36,149 nucleotides of DNA from Anaerofustis stercorihominis. GTDB taxonomy: Bacteria > Bacillota > Clostridia > Eubacteriales > Anaerofustaceae. Under the pieces are notes generated by a model that was not told where the DNA came from, made no database searches, and worked only from the letters and a program-made list of their open reading frames with translations. Positions 15,792-23,743 of this stretch are shown one piece after another. Positions within the stretch are counted from its first letter, which is position 1. Each line of letters begins with the position of its first letter. Location of the stretch: the NCBI RefSeq assembly GCF_005844425.1, contig NZ_SPHL01000019.1, forward strand, positions 1 to 36,149. Direction: 5' to 3'. The translations under genes and the position numbers were made by a program.

Positions 15792-17069
15792 CTAATTTTG
15801 CTCGGTTAACAAATCTTCTAAAAGCCATTCAATATAAATTCCATATCCTTTGGTTGGGTCTGTTACAAATACATGGGTAACAGCTCCGACGATTTTGCCG
15901 TTTTGAATTATGGGACTACCACTCATTCCTTGTACAATACCGCCTGTTTTTGAAAGAAGTTCTTTATCGGTAACCTCGATTAACATACTTTTGGTGTTTT
16001 TCTTGGTTTGTTTATAGGTCTTTTTAATTTTTATGTCGAAAAGTTTCGGACCTTCATTATCAATAGTAGTTAAAATCTGAGCATCGCCCTCTTTTATTTT
16101 ATCTTGAAGGGCAATTTCCATTGGAGAAGATGAAGAATTAACTTTCTTTGTAACATCACCGTAAATTCCAAAATCATTATTAAGTTCAATTGAACCGATT
16201 ATGTCTTTGTTATCTGCTTTTAAAACTCCTCTAAGCTCTCCGGGATTGTTTCTTTTTCCTTTTACAATGCTTATAAGTTCGCTTTCAATCAAATCTCCGT
16301 TTTTTACGGGCATTATTATTCCTGTATCAACATCATTTATGCTATGCCCCAAAGCAACGAATCTATTTAACTTATCATTGTAGCAAGTAAGCGTTCCTAT
16401 CCCTGCAACGCTGTCTCTTACCCATAAGCCTATTTTATATTTATTATCGTCTTTTGCTTTTACAGGTTTTACTGTTACTGTCTGCTCAACATTTTCTCTT
16501 TTTATTACAACTTCAATTTCCTTATGGTCGATTTTGTTTAACTGCTCGATAACTTCATCGGCATTATAAACCTTACTATCTCCTATTTCGACTATTATAT
16601 CCCCTGTTTTTATCCCTGCATCTTTTGCAGGACAAACTTCATTACCGCTAATATCTATAAAGGATTGAAACTGAACGGCAATGGCTCCTTTGGTATTCAT
16701 ACTAACCCCAACAAGCTGTCCTGACGGATAAAGCTTTGTGTTTGGTATAACGTTTATGTTATAGTTATTTATTGGTATGATTCCAAAAAGTTTTGCCTTT
16801 AGTTTATATTCGCCCGCCGAAGATGAATAAACTTCTATTTTATTATCTTCAACATCACTTTTTGAAGAAGTTGTCCCATTTACTTTTAAATCTTCGCTTT
16901 CATTTTCAATTTTACAGTTTTTTGGCAAATCTAAAGAAACACTGGTTGTCTGAGAGGATAACACAGCAATCTCTTTAGTATTTATATTTAAGTAAGATAG
17001 GTAAACTGAAAATATAAAAATTATAGTTAAAAATCCTAAAAGTAATTTTTTTCTTGAAAATATATTCAC
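15792..17069 (-). CDS. spoIVB: SpoIVB sporulation serine peptidase
   Basis: Forespore-made peptidase (family S55) that crosses into the intermembrane space and triggers pro-sigma-K processing. The 425-residue protein has one N-terminal membrane segment (residues ~9-27), a PDZ domain around 115-205 (GVSMNTKGAIAVQF, then AGIKTGDIIVEIG), and a catalytic domain with H242 in ALGHSIND, D368 in LIEVTDKEL and S383 in QGMSGSP. The triad spacing agrees with the Bacillus subtilis enzyme. The start is GTG at 17069, with GAGGT upstream. A separate forespore promoter lies between recN and this gene. Confidence 0.97.
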   Translation of the reverse strand: MNIFSRKKLLLGFLTIIFIFSVYLSYLNINTKEIAVLSSQTTSVSLDLPKNCKIENESEDLKVNGTTSSKSDVEDNKIEVYSSSAGEYKLKAKLFGIIPINNYNINVIPNTKLYPSGQLVGVSMNTKGAIAVQFQSFIDISGNEVCPAKDAGIKTGDIIVEIGDSKVYNADEVIEQLNKIDHKEIEVVIKRENVEQTVTVKPVKAKDDNKYKIGLWVRDSVAGIGTLTCYNDKLNRFVALGHSINDVDTGIIMPVKNGDLIESELISIVKGKRNNPGELRGVLKADNKDIIGSIELNNDFGIYGDVTKKVNSSSSPMEIALQDKIKEGDAQILTTIDNEGPKLFDIKIKKTYKQTKKNTKSMLIEVTDKELLSKTGGIVQGMSGSPIIQNGKIVGAVTHVFVTDPTKGYGIYIEWLLEDLLTEQN

Positions 17070-17097
17070 ACTTAGTACCTCGTTTGTTTTTTTGATT

Positions 17098-17128
17098 TAT
17101 TGTTCCCAATATTACAAAAAATATAAAC
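17098..17128 (-). promoter_or_regulatory. Sigma-F-type promoter of spoIVB
   Basis: On the minus strand GTTTA (17124-17128) is followed after exactly 16 bases by GGGAACAATA (17098-17107). This matches the sigma-F consensus GYWTA-N16-GGNNANANTR at every defined position. It lies between the recN stop codon and the GTG of spoIVB, about 30 bases before the start codon, so spoIVB can be expressed in the forespore independently of the vegetative operon. Confidence 0.8.
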
Positions 17129-17143
17129 GAAGCACAAAAGTGA

Positions 17144-18841
17144 TTATTGATTTTTTAATTTGTCAGCATTTTCAATCATGTCTTTTGCGTACATGATTGC
17201 ATTTTCACTGGTGTTTTCACCGCTTATTATTCTTACAAGTTCCTCTACTTTTTCTTCCTCATTAAGTTTTGTGAAAGATGTAAATGTCTTATCATCTTTT
17301 ACTTCTTTTTTAATGAAATAATTCGTATCTGCCATTGAAGCAATTTGAGGAAGATGCGTTATTGCAAGAATTTGGTGGTTTTTTGAAAGTTCCCACATTT
17401 GTTTTCCTACGATTAAAGCAGTTTGTCCGCTTATTCCCGTATCTATTTCATCAAATATCAAACAATCAACATTATCATTTTCCGATAAAATTCTCTTAAA
17501 TGATAACATTACTCTTGAAATTTCACCGCCTGATGCTATTTTATTCAGTGGTTTTAAACTTTCTCCTTTATTTGTTGAAATCATGAAAGCTATATCATCA
17601 ATTCCTTTTTTAGTATAGTTTTCATTCTTTTCAAGGTCTTTAAATTCACAGGCAAAAACCGTTCCTTTCATTGAAAGAAGCTGAAGATTTTCTGTTATTT
17701 TTTTACAAAACTCATCTGCAATTTTTTTTCTTTTATCTCTTAAGGTTTTTGCGTGTTTTAAATATTCTTTTTTCTTTTTATCCACGTCTTTTTTAAGAGA
17801 ATTTAGAGTATCTTCATAGTTATCTATAAGCTCGATATTATTTTGTAGTTCCTTTTTATATTCTAAAATTTCTTCTATTGTTACTCCATATTTCTTTTTA
17901 AGATAATTTATCTTATTTAATTTACTTTCTATATCGTTTAATTCTTCGGGGTTAAATGAAATATTATCTCTGTAATCCCTTAAGAAAAACACTACCTCTT
18001 CTATTAATGTATTTGCCTCGTTTAGCATTTCTACATTTTCTTTTACGCTTTCATCATAATCAAGAACCTTTGAAAAAGAATCGTTTGCCAAGGTTAAATT
18101 TGATAAAACGTTACTGTCTGATTTATATAAAAGAGAGTATGCACTGTCTATATCTGAATATATATTTTGTGAATTTAGAAGAATTTTTTCTCTTTTTTCA
18201 AGCTCTTCATCTTCTCCTATTTCAAGGTCTACTTCATTTATTTCTTCAAATTGTCTTTTAAAATTATCTAAATTATCACTGTTTTCCTTTGATTTTTTTT
18301 CAAGTTCAGTAAGTTCTTTTAAAGCCTTTTTATATTCATCATAAGATAAAGAAACCTTGTTTAGATCTTCTTTTATTTTATTTTGTCCATATGAATCAAG
18401 AAAACTTAAATGAGTATTTTGGTTTAGGAGTTTTTGATGTTCATGTTGTCCGTGAATATCAATAAGGTGAGTTCCAACTTCTTTTAGAGTTGATACATTA
18501 ACCAATGTTGAATTGATCTTGCATATATTTCTTCCTTTTAATGAAATCTCTCTTGTTAAAATAAGTGTTTGATCGCTATAGTCAATAGATAAATCATCAA
18601 GGACTTCCTTTAATTCATGATTGTTTTCTTCAACAGTAAACAAAGCCTGAATAACGGCTTTATCTTTTCCCGTTCTTATGTTTTCCGTTTTTGCATGTTC
18701 CCCAAGAACCAGCGATAAAGCACCAATAATTATGGACTTTCCAGCCCCCGTTTCACCTGTTATTATGTTTAAACCTTCATCAAATTCAATACTTAAATTA
18801 TCTATAATTGCATAATTGTTTATATTAAGCGATAAAAGCAT
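17144..18841 (-). CDS. recN: DNA repair ATPase RecN
   Basis: SMC-like protein recruited early to double-strand breaks. The 565-residue protein has Walker A G-E-T-G-A-G-K-S at 29-36, a long central coiled coil (about 150-380) and C-terminal LASGGEISRVMLSFK (ABC signature) and DCLIFDEIDTGISG (Walker B), followed by AITHLPQIAS. It matches the family length. The gene lies one base after argR in the conserved nadK-argR-recN-spoIVB-spo0A order. Confidence 0.97.
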   Translation of the reverse strand: MLLSLNINNYAIIDNLSIEFDEGLNIITGETGAGKSIIIGALSLVLGEHAKTENIRTGKDKAVIQALFTVEENNHELKEVLDDLSIDYSDQTLILTREISLKGRNICKINSTLVNVSTLKEVGTHLIDIHGQHEHQKLLNQNTHLSFLDSYGQNKIKEDLNKVSLSYDEYKKALKELTELEKKSKENSDNLDNFKRQFEEINEVDLEIGEDEELEKREKILLNSQNIYSDIDSAYSLLYKSDSNVLSNLTLANDSFSKVLDYDESVKENVEMLNEANTLIEEVVFFLRDYRDNISFNPEELNDIESKLNKINYLKKKYGVTIEEILEYKKELQNNIELIDNYEDTLNSLKKDVDKKKKEYLKHAKTLRDKRKKIADEFCKKITENLQLLSMKGTVFACEFKDLEKNENYTKKGIDDIAFMISTNKGESLKPLNKIASGGEISRVMLSFKRILSENDNVDCLIFDEIDTGISGQTALIVGKQMWELSKNHQILAITHLPQIASMADTNYFIKKEVKDDKTFTSFTKLNEEEKVEELVRIISGENTSENAIMYAKDMIENADKLKNQ

Positions 18842-18842
18842 T

Positions 18843-19301
18843 TTATTTTCCTTTCTTTAAGAGAGATTCAAACTTTTTAACCAATTCTTTTGCGTCATCT
18901 TCACTTCTTACAAGTATGAAAAGTGTATCATCTCCCGCAACCGTTCCTACAATTTCATTTAATTTTAAAGCATCAATTGCAACACCTGCAGCTTGAGCCA
19001 TTCCTGTTATTGTATGAAGGCATACAAAGTTGTTTGCATAATCAATTGTTAAAACAGCTTCTCTAAAAACACTTACAATTCTGTCATCTAAATTTGAACT
19101 TTGATTTGAATATGCAGCATATTTATATTTACCGCTTTTTGTCATTACCTTTATTAGTTTCATCTGTCTGATGTCTCTCGAAACTGTTGCCTGGGTTACG
19201 TTTATTCCAGCTTCTTTTAAATATTTTGTTAAGTCTTCTTGTGTTTCAACTTCGTATTTGTTTAGTATTTCAAGTATTTTTGAATGTCTGTCAATCTTCA
19301 T
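18843..19301 (-). CDS. argR: Arginine repressor ArgR/AhrC
   Basis: The 152-residue protein has the N-terminal winged helix (SKILEILNKYEVETQEDL, VTQATVSRDIRQMKLIKV) and the C-terminal hexamerisation and arginine-binding domain (IVGTVAGDDTLFILVRSEDDA). It represses arginine synthesis and can activate catabolism when bound to arginine. A TTG at 19307 is in frame, but AGGAG is nine bases before the ATG at 19301, which is the better start. The start overlaps the end of nadK by 11 bases. Confidence 0.95.
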   Translation of the reverse strand: MKIDRHSKILEILNKYEVETQEDLTKYLKEAGINVTQATVSRDIRQMKLIKVMTKSGKYKYAAYSNQSSNLDDRIVSVFREAVLTIDYANNFVCLHTITGMAQAAGVAIDALKLNEIVGTVAGDDTLFILVRSEDDAKELVKKFESLLKKGK

Positions 19302-20151
19302 GAACAAATTCTCCTTCTACTATTGGGTTTTTTATCTTGTTTACAAGTAAAGAATAGAAATTATAATCATCAAATCTTATGAAATTGGCTTTAAGTGAAC
19401 TTTTCTTTACTATTATTTCATTTCCTTTTATATCAGGTTCAACACTGTCGATATAAACACTCGTTATTTTAGGGTTAAATCTTATTTTTACAACATCATT
19501 TGAATTAACGATAATGCTTGTTGAATTTAAAGTATGAGCACAAATAGGATTTATTATAAACAAATCGCAGTTTGGATTTACAACTGGACCTCCACTTGAA
19601 AGATTATAAGCAGTTGAACCTGTAGGTCCTGCTATAATTACGCCATCAGCAAGATAGTCAGCAAAAACTTCATCGTTTATAAACACCTTATATTCTGCAA
19701 CTCCATAGTGGTTTTTCCTAAATAAAACAGTATCATTTAAGGCAAAACCAAGTTTATTATTATCTTTGTCATACACATCAAGAAGCATTCTTTTATCTAG
19801 TGTATATTCACCATTTAACGCCTTATCTATGCATTCCATCCATTCGTTTCTTTCTACATTTGCAAGAAAACCGACTTTTCCAAAGTTAATTCCAAGAATG
19901 GGTTTTTCGTATTCTCCTATTTGAGATAAGGCTTTTAAAATTGTTCCGTCTCCTCCAATTATTATAATAAAGGAAACTTTTTTTATATTTTCTTCGTTTA
20001 ATATTGAAAAGCTGTCATATTCGGGATTTTTCAATGGTTCTTCAAGATACATATGTACATTTTTTCCATACAGATAATGAACTATTTGTCTTGTGAAATC
20101 CATGTATCTGTCTTTTTTATAATTTGTTATTATTCCTACATATTTTTCCAT
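19291..20151 (-). CDS. nadK: NAD kinase
   Basis: Phosphorylates NAD to NADP using ATP or polyphosphate. The protein (286 residues from the chosen start) contains the kinase signature IIIGGDGTILKAL and PILGINFGKVGFLAN, DGVIIAGPTGSTAYNLSSGGP, and INPICAHTLNSTSIIV. The open frame extends upstream to 20193, but MEKYVGIITNYKKD is the expected N-terminus, so I start at the ATG at 20151. Its AAGGAG is 13 bases away, slightly far; coupling to the tlyA stop codon at 20156 may compensate. Confidence 0.94.
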   Translation of the reverse strand: MEKYVGIITNYKKDRYMDFTRQIVHYLYGKNVHMYLEEPLKNPEYDSFSILNEENIKKVSFIIIIGGDGTILKALSQIGEYEKPILGINFGKVGFLANVERNEWMECIDKALNGEYTLDKRMLLDVYDKDNNKLGFALNDTVLFRKNHYGVAEYKVFINDEVFADYLADGVIIAGPTGSTAYNLSSGGPVVNPNCDLFIINPICAHTLNSTSIIVNSNDVVKIRFNPKITSVYIDSVEPDIKGNEIIVKKSSLKANFIRFDDYNFYSLLVNKIKNPIVEGEFVHED

Positions 20152-20155
20152 AATG

Positions 20156-20959
20156 TCAGTCAATCTCCTTATGCGCATTTTCAACACATTCATCTACTAT
20201 ATTATCAATATCTATAAGGTTTTCTTCATTTTTTGTTACATATGCAATAAATTCTCTGTTGCCTTTAGGTCCTTTTATAGGTGAAAAATCAAGTTTTTCA
20301 ACATATAATCCCTTTTCTTTAAGCCCCAAAATCACATCTTTAACAACTTTTTTATGAATGTTTTTATCTTTTATTATTCCATTCCCAACAAGTTCTCTTC
20401 CCGCTTCAAACTGTGGTTTTATAAGGCATATATATACTCCGTCGTCTTTTAAGAAATTAAGCAGATTATCTGCAAGTTTTAAAATTGAAATAAATGATAC
20501 GTCCATAACGGCAATATCAATCATTTCCCCAACTTTATCAAATTCCATATTTCTGAAATTCGTTTTTTCAAGACAAACAACTCTTTCGTCTTGTCTTAAT
20601 TTATAGGCAAACTGCCCGTATCCAACGTCTATGCTGTATACTTTTTTTGCTCCGTTTTGAAGCAGACAGTCTGTAAAGCCTCCGCTTGACGCTCCTACAT
20701 CCATACAAATCTTATCTTTAACATCAACATCAAAAACTTTGATTGCTTTATCAAGTTTGAAACCGCCTCTGCTTACAAAGGGATTATCATTTCCTTTTAT
20801 AATAATATTTGAATAAATATCCACCTTTGTTCCCGCTTTATCGACTCTTTGGTCGTTTACAAAAACAAGACCAGCCATTATAAGCCTCTTTGCCTTTTCT
20901 CTGCTTTCTGCCATTCCGCTTTCAAAAAGCAAAACATCTAATCTTTCTTTGGTTTTCAT
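20156..20959 (-). CDS. tlyA: TlyA-family rRNA 2'-O-methyltransferase
   Basis: The 267-residue protein begins with an S4 RNA-binding domain (RLDVLLFESGMAESREKAKR, VFVNDQRVDKAGTKV), then an FtsJ-like methyltransferase with the SAM loop CMDVGASSGGFTDCLLQNGA, VYSIDVGYGQFAYKLR and LIKPQFEAGRE. TlyA of mycobacteria methylates 16S and 23S rRNA and affects capreomycin sensitivity; the older 'hemolysin' name is probably a misnomer. Its ATG overlaps the stop codon of the upstream membrane protein gene by four bases. Confidence 0.94.
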   Translation of the reverse strand: MKTKERLDVLLFESGMAESREKAKRLIMAGLVFVNDQRVDKAGTKVDIYSNIIIKGNDNPFVSRGGFKLDKAIKVFDVDVKDKICMDVGASSGGFTDCLLQNGAKKVYSIDVGYGQFAYKLRQDERVVCLEKTNFRNMEFDKVGEMIDIAVMDVSFISILKLADNLLNFLKDDGVYICLIKPQFEAGRELVGNGIIKDKNIHKKVVKDVILGLKEKGLYVEKLDFSPIKGPKGNREFIAYVTKNEENLIDIDNIVDECVENAHKEID

Positions 20960-21510
20960 TTTTTTATCCTCCCTTTAATAGAGAAAAATTCCACAAAAAC
21001 CGCCGCTTTTCTTACTATCTCGGTGGAGTTGTTCATTGAAATGTGTTTTCCAAAGGCTTTTCCCCCAACTGTCAAAGCAGCGACAACACCGTTTAAAACA
21101 ACACTTATTATAACGGTTTCTTTTAAATTATATATACTAGCGATTTTTACTATAATTATTGCAACGGTGGCACCACTTATGATACCGCATATATCTCCGA
21201 TAACGTCATTACATATATTTGAAACCTGAGAAGCTTTTTTAACAAGGTCAACAGCCTTTCTTGCTCCTTTAACTTTATTTGCTGCCATTGCATTAAAAGG
21301 TGCAACCCCCTCTGTCGTTACCGCAGTTCCAACCATATCGCATATTATACCTATCAATATTATTGCAAAAAGCACAAAGAGTGCACCAACCAAGCCCGCA
21401 TTCCCCACAAGAGATTCGCTTATTACGTTAAAGGCCATAGATAAAAAGAATGTTAAAAACGTAATTTTTATAGCCCAGCTTTTTCCGTCTTGTTTTTTAT
21501 TCTTTGACAT
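20956..21510 (-). CDS. Conserved membrane protein, DUF21/CNNM-like
   Basis: The 184-residue protein has about four hydrophobic segments (ITFLTFFLSMAFNVISESL, GALFVLFAIILIGIICDMVG, ISGATVAIIIVKIA, VVLNGVVAALTVGG). Between them are polar stretches with TAVTTEGVAPFNAMAANKVKGA and ASQVSNICNDVIGDICGII. The pattern recalls the N-terminal membrane domain (DUF21) of CorB/CorC-type Mg/Co transporters without the CBS domains. The assignment is tentative and function is unknown. GGAGG precedes the ATG. It is the first gene of the tlyA-to-spo0A run, behind a promoter with Spo0A-box-like sites. Confidence 0.65.
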   Translation of the reverse strand: MSKNKKQDGKSWAIKITFLTFFLSMAFNVISESLVGNAGLVGALFVLFAIILIGIICDMVGTAVTTEGVAPFNAMAANKVKGARKAVDLVKKASQVSNICNDVIGDICGIISGATVAIIIVKIASIYNLKETVIISVVLNGVVAALTVGGKAFGKHISMNNSTEIVRKAAVFVEFFSIKGRIKK

Positions 21511-21562
21511 ATTTCCTCCGATTTCTACTAATTATATCACAAAATATTTTTATTTTTTTACC

Positions 21563-21590
21563 ATTATAAAACTCGACAATTTTTTATCAA
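21563..21590 (-). promoter_or_regulatory. Sigma-A promoter heading the tlyA-nadK-argR-recN run
   Basis: On the minus strand TTGATA (21585-21590) and a perfect TATAAT (21563-21568) are separated by 16 bases. A second, extended -10 TGATATAAT occurs nearer the gene (21531-21539) but lacks a -35. Either could drive the operon. Confidence 0.65.
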
Positions 21591-21601
21591 AAATTCGTCA
21601 A
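21572..21601 (-). promoter_or_regulatory. Pair of Spo0A-box-like sequences at the operon promoter
   Basis: TTGACGAA (21594-21601) contains an exact TGNCGAA core. TTGTCGAG (21572-21579) matches six of the seven core positions. They are direct repeats 22 bases apart, two helical turns. One is immediately upstream of the -35 and the other between -35 and -10, so bound Spo0A~P would be expected to repress. Confidence 0.5.
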
Positions 21602-21607
21602 TTTTTA

Positions 21608-21811
21608 TTAATAATATCCGTTTCTTTTACTATCTTCGCTATCGGCAATTCTCTCTAAGCTATTTGATATTGATTTTATATCCTTAAAATATTCTTCTAT
21701 TTTTATTTTTAAATACCCTAAAAATGATATTACCGAAACAAGTACCATGAATAATAAAACAGGATTTATTATATTTATTATTTTAGTCAAATAATCCAAA
21801 AAACTATTCAT
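21608..21811 (-). CDS. Small single-pass membrane protein, unknown function
   Basis: From the ATG at 21811 (GGAGAG seven bases upstream; an earlier in-frame ATG at 21841 has no site) the protein has 67 residues. One membrane helix (residues ~15-35, INPVLLFMVLVSVISFLGYL) is followed by a charged amphipathic stretch KIEEYFKDIKSISNSLERIA, possibly a short coiled coil. I do not recognise a family. It is divergent from the DUF421 gene and lies upstream of the operon leading to spo0A on the same strand. Confidence 0.6.
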   Translation of the reverse strand: MNSFLDYLTKIINIINPVLLFMVLVSVISFLGYLKIKIEEYFKDIKSISNSLERIADSEDSKRNGYY

Positions 21812-21884
21812 ATTTATTCTCTCCATGTTATAAAAATACAATTATATCATATACTAAAATTAAAAAAAAAGAAAGGTTTTAATT

Positions 21885-22517
21885 ATGTTAATTTGTTTTA
21901 TTCGTGTTGCACTTATATATTTTTTGGTTTTATTCGCCATAAGATTTTTAGGAAAAAGACAGATAAGCGAATATCAGCCTTTTGAACTTGTAATAACAAT
22001 AATGATAGCGGATATTGTAACTGAACCTATCGGCGACGTTAATATTCCCCTTTTAAACGGAATAATTCCTCTTATTGTTTTAATATTTCTTCAAACCTGT
22101 ATATCTCTTCTAACATTTAAAAACGAAAGAATAAGGACTTTTATATGCGGTAAACCAGAATATCTTATATATAACGGCAAGATAATGCAAAAGCAAATGT
22201 CAAAGATGCTAATAGGCATTGATGATTTATGCGAACAATTAAGAAACAATGATATTCTCGACTTAAACGAGGTTTCTTATTTGATTTTAGAAGCTAACGG
22301 AAATCCCAGTTTTGTAGACAAACAAGAAGGTTCACTTCCAATAAGCCTCATTAAGTATGGTAAAAGACTGAGTAAAAGTCTTCCTCTTGCAAATTATACC
22401 GATGAAAGGCTTGATAAGGAACTTAGAAAAAATAACATCGTGAATGATAAGGATGTCTTTTGGGCATACGTATACCAAAATCAGTTATATATAATAAGAA
22501 AGGATAGTTTAAAATGA
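21885..22517 (+). CDS. DUF421 (YetF/UPF0702-type) membrane protein
   Basis: The 210-residue protein has three N-terminal membrane helices (ALIYFLVLFAIRFLGKRQIS, FELVITIMIADIVTEPIGD, LLNGIIPLIVLIFLQTCISL) and a cytosolic domain with GKPEYLIYNGKIMQKQMSKM and LNEVSYLILEANG. This is the YetF/YrbG pattern. In Bacillus subtilis YetF is found in spores and other family members have no assigned role. AAAGG precedes the ATG. The next gene overlaps it by four bases (ATGA), so the two are translationally coupled. Confidence 0.9.
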   Translation: MLICFIRVALIYFLVLFAIRFLGKRQISEYQPFELVITIMIADIVTEPIGDVNIPLLNGIIPLIVLIFLQTCISLLTFKNERIRTFICGKPEYLIYNGKIMQKQMSKMLIGIDDLCEQLRNNDILDLNEVSYLILEANGNPSFVDKQEGSLPISLIKYGKRLSKSLPLANYTDERLDKELRKNNIVNDKDVFWAYVYQNQLYIIRKDSLK

Positions 22518-22894
22518 GATCTTTTTGTTTTGCGGCGGCACTTTTGATTACACTTCTTGGGATAAATGTTTACTGTTATAACTTTATAAAAGAGTCATCA
22601 ATAAAACTTGAAAACAATATTGACGAGATAGTTTATTACTTAAACAAAAATGATGATGAAAATGTAGAGAAAAGTTTTAATGAGTTAAAAGAACAAACAA
22701 TAGAAAGTAAAAAAGTATGGTTTCTTATAATAAATCACGAAGAAATTGATAACGTAGATGTAAAGATAAAGGAATGTGAAGGATATATAAAAAAAGAAGC
22801 CGACAATGAATTATTGGCCTCTTTAAATTCTCTTAAATTTTATATAAACAATATCTACGAAAGGGAAAAAGTCAACATCCCTAACATTTTTTAA
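22514..22894 (+). CDS. DUF4363 family protein, partner of DUF421 protein
   Basis: The 126-residue protein starts with a membrane anchor or signal helix (FCFAAALLITLLGINVYCY) and continues as an all-helical outside domain (NNIDEIVYYLNKNDDENVEKSF, then SKKVWFLIINHEEIDNVDVKI). The size and pattern match DUF4363, which commonly accompanies DUF421 genes in clostridia. Function is unknown. The stop codon overlaps the 3' end of the convergent tyrA gene by 14 bases, with no terminator between. Confidence 0.85.
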   Translation: MRSFCFAAALLITLLGINVYCYNFIKESSIKLENNIDEIVYYLNKNDDENVEKSFNELKEQTIESKKVWFLIINHEEIDNVDVKIKECEGYIKKEADNELLASLNSLKFYINNIYEREKVNIPNIF

Positions 22895-23732
22895 TGTGAT
22901 ATTCGTTGCTTTTTTCTTTTAAAATTCTTCCTTCTCTTAAAAGCTGTTCCATTTTATCCATGTCTTCACTTTCAAGAGCTTCTTTATATTCTTCTAATTT
23001 TTCTATTATATTTTCAACCTCGAATAAAAGGGCATCTTTATTCATGATAAAAAGTTCGCTCCACATATATTCGTTTAACTTTGCAACTCTTGTTAAATCA
23101 AGAAAACTTCCCGCAGAAAAGCCTTTCTCTTCCAAAATTGAAGGGCTTTTTACATATGCGTTTGAAACAACGTGTGCAAGCTGAGATGTAAAAGCGATTA
23201 TCTTATCGTGTTCTCTTGGAGTTGATAAAACACATTCTTTAAACTTCATTTGTTTCACAAGCTGTTTTATAATATTTATCTTATCTTTATTTGTATTTTC
23301 CGTTACGGTAACAATAAAACTTGCCCCTTTAAATAAATCTGAAACAGCCGCATCGTATCCCCAAAGTTCTCTTCCTGCCATAGGATGAGCTCCAACATAA
23401 TCTATATTTCTTTTTATCGCTTCAGGTTCAATTTTATTTACTATCTGCTCTTTAACCCCGCATAAGTCCATAAGGGTAGAATGTTCTTTCATTGTTTCCA
23501 TTACTTTAAAAGCAAGGTTAATAGTATTAACAGGATGAAGAGCTATTACAACCATATCCATTTCTTTCATATCATCAATTAAAATAATATCGTCAATTGC
23601 TCCGTCCCTTTTTGCCTTAACCAACGTTTCAGAGTCTATATCATAACCGAAAACTTTATTTGTCGTATATTTCTTTATTGCTTTTGCAAAAGAGGCTCCT
23701 ATAAGCCCAAGTCCCACTACTGCTATGTTCAT
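22881..23732 (-). CDS. tyrA: Prephenate dehydrogenase
   Basis: NAD-dependent oxidative decarboxylation of prephenate to 4-hydroxyphenylpyruvate, toward tyrosine. The 283-residue protein has the Rossmann GLGLIGASFAKAIKK at 7-21, GAHPMAGRELWGYDAAVSDLFKGA and TSQLAHVVSNAYV. It has no ACT or chorismate mutase domain, so it is a stand-alone dehydrogenase. It lies outside the aromatic operon, 11 bases behind a TraB-family gene with which it is probably co-transcribed. No leader-peptide attenuator is seen in front of it. Confidence 0.94.
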   Translation of the reverse strand: MNIAVVGLGLIGASFAKAIKKYTTNKVFGYDIDSETLVKAKRDGAIDDIILIDDMKEMDMVVIALHPVNTINLAFKVMETMKEHSTLMDLCGVKEQIVNKIEPEAIKRNIDYVGAHPMAGRELWGYDAAVSDLFKGASFIVTVTENTNKDKINIIKQLVKQMKFKECVLSTPREHDKIIAFTSQLAHVVSNAYVKSPSILEEKGFSAGSFLDLTRVAKLNEYMWSELFIMNKDALLFEVENIIEKLEEYKEALESEDMDKMEQLLREGRILKEKSNEYHIKKC

Positions 23733-23743
23733 GTTATCACTCC

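Noticed and set aside
15787-15795. Spo0A box (TTTGTCTAA) upstream of spo0A
   Set aside because: The CG of the core is replaced by CT, only one copy is seen, and it overlaps the end of spoIVB.
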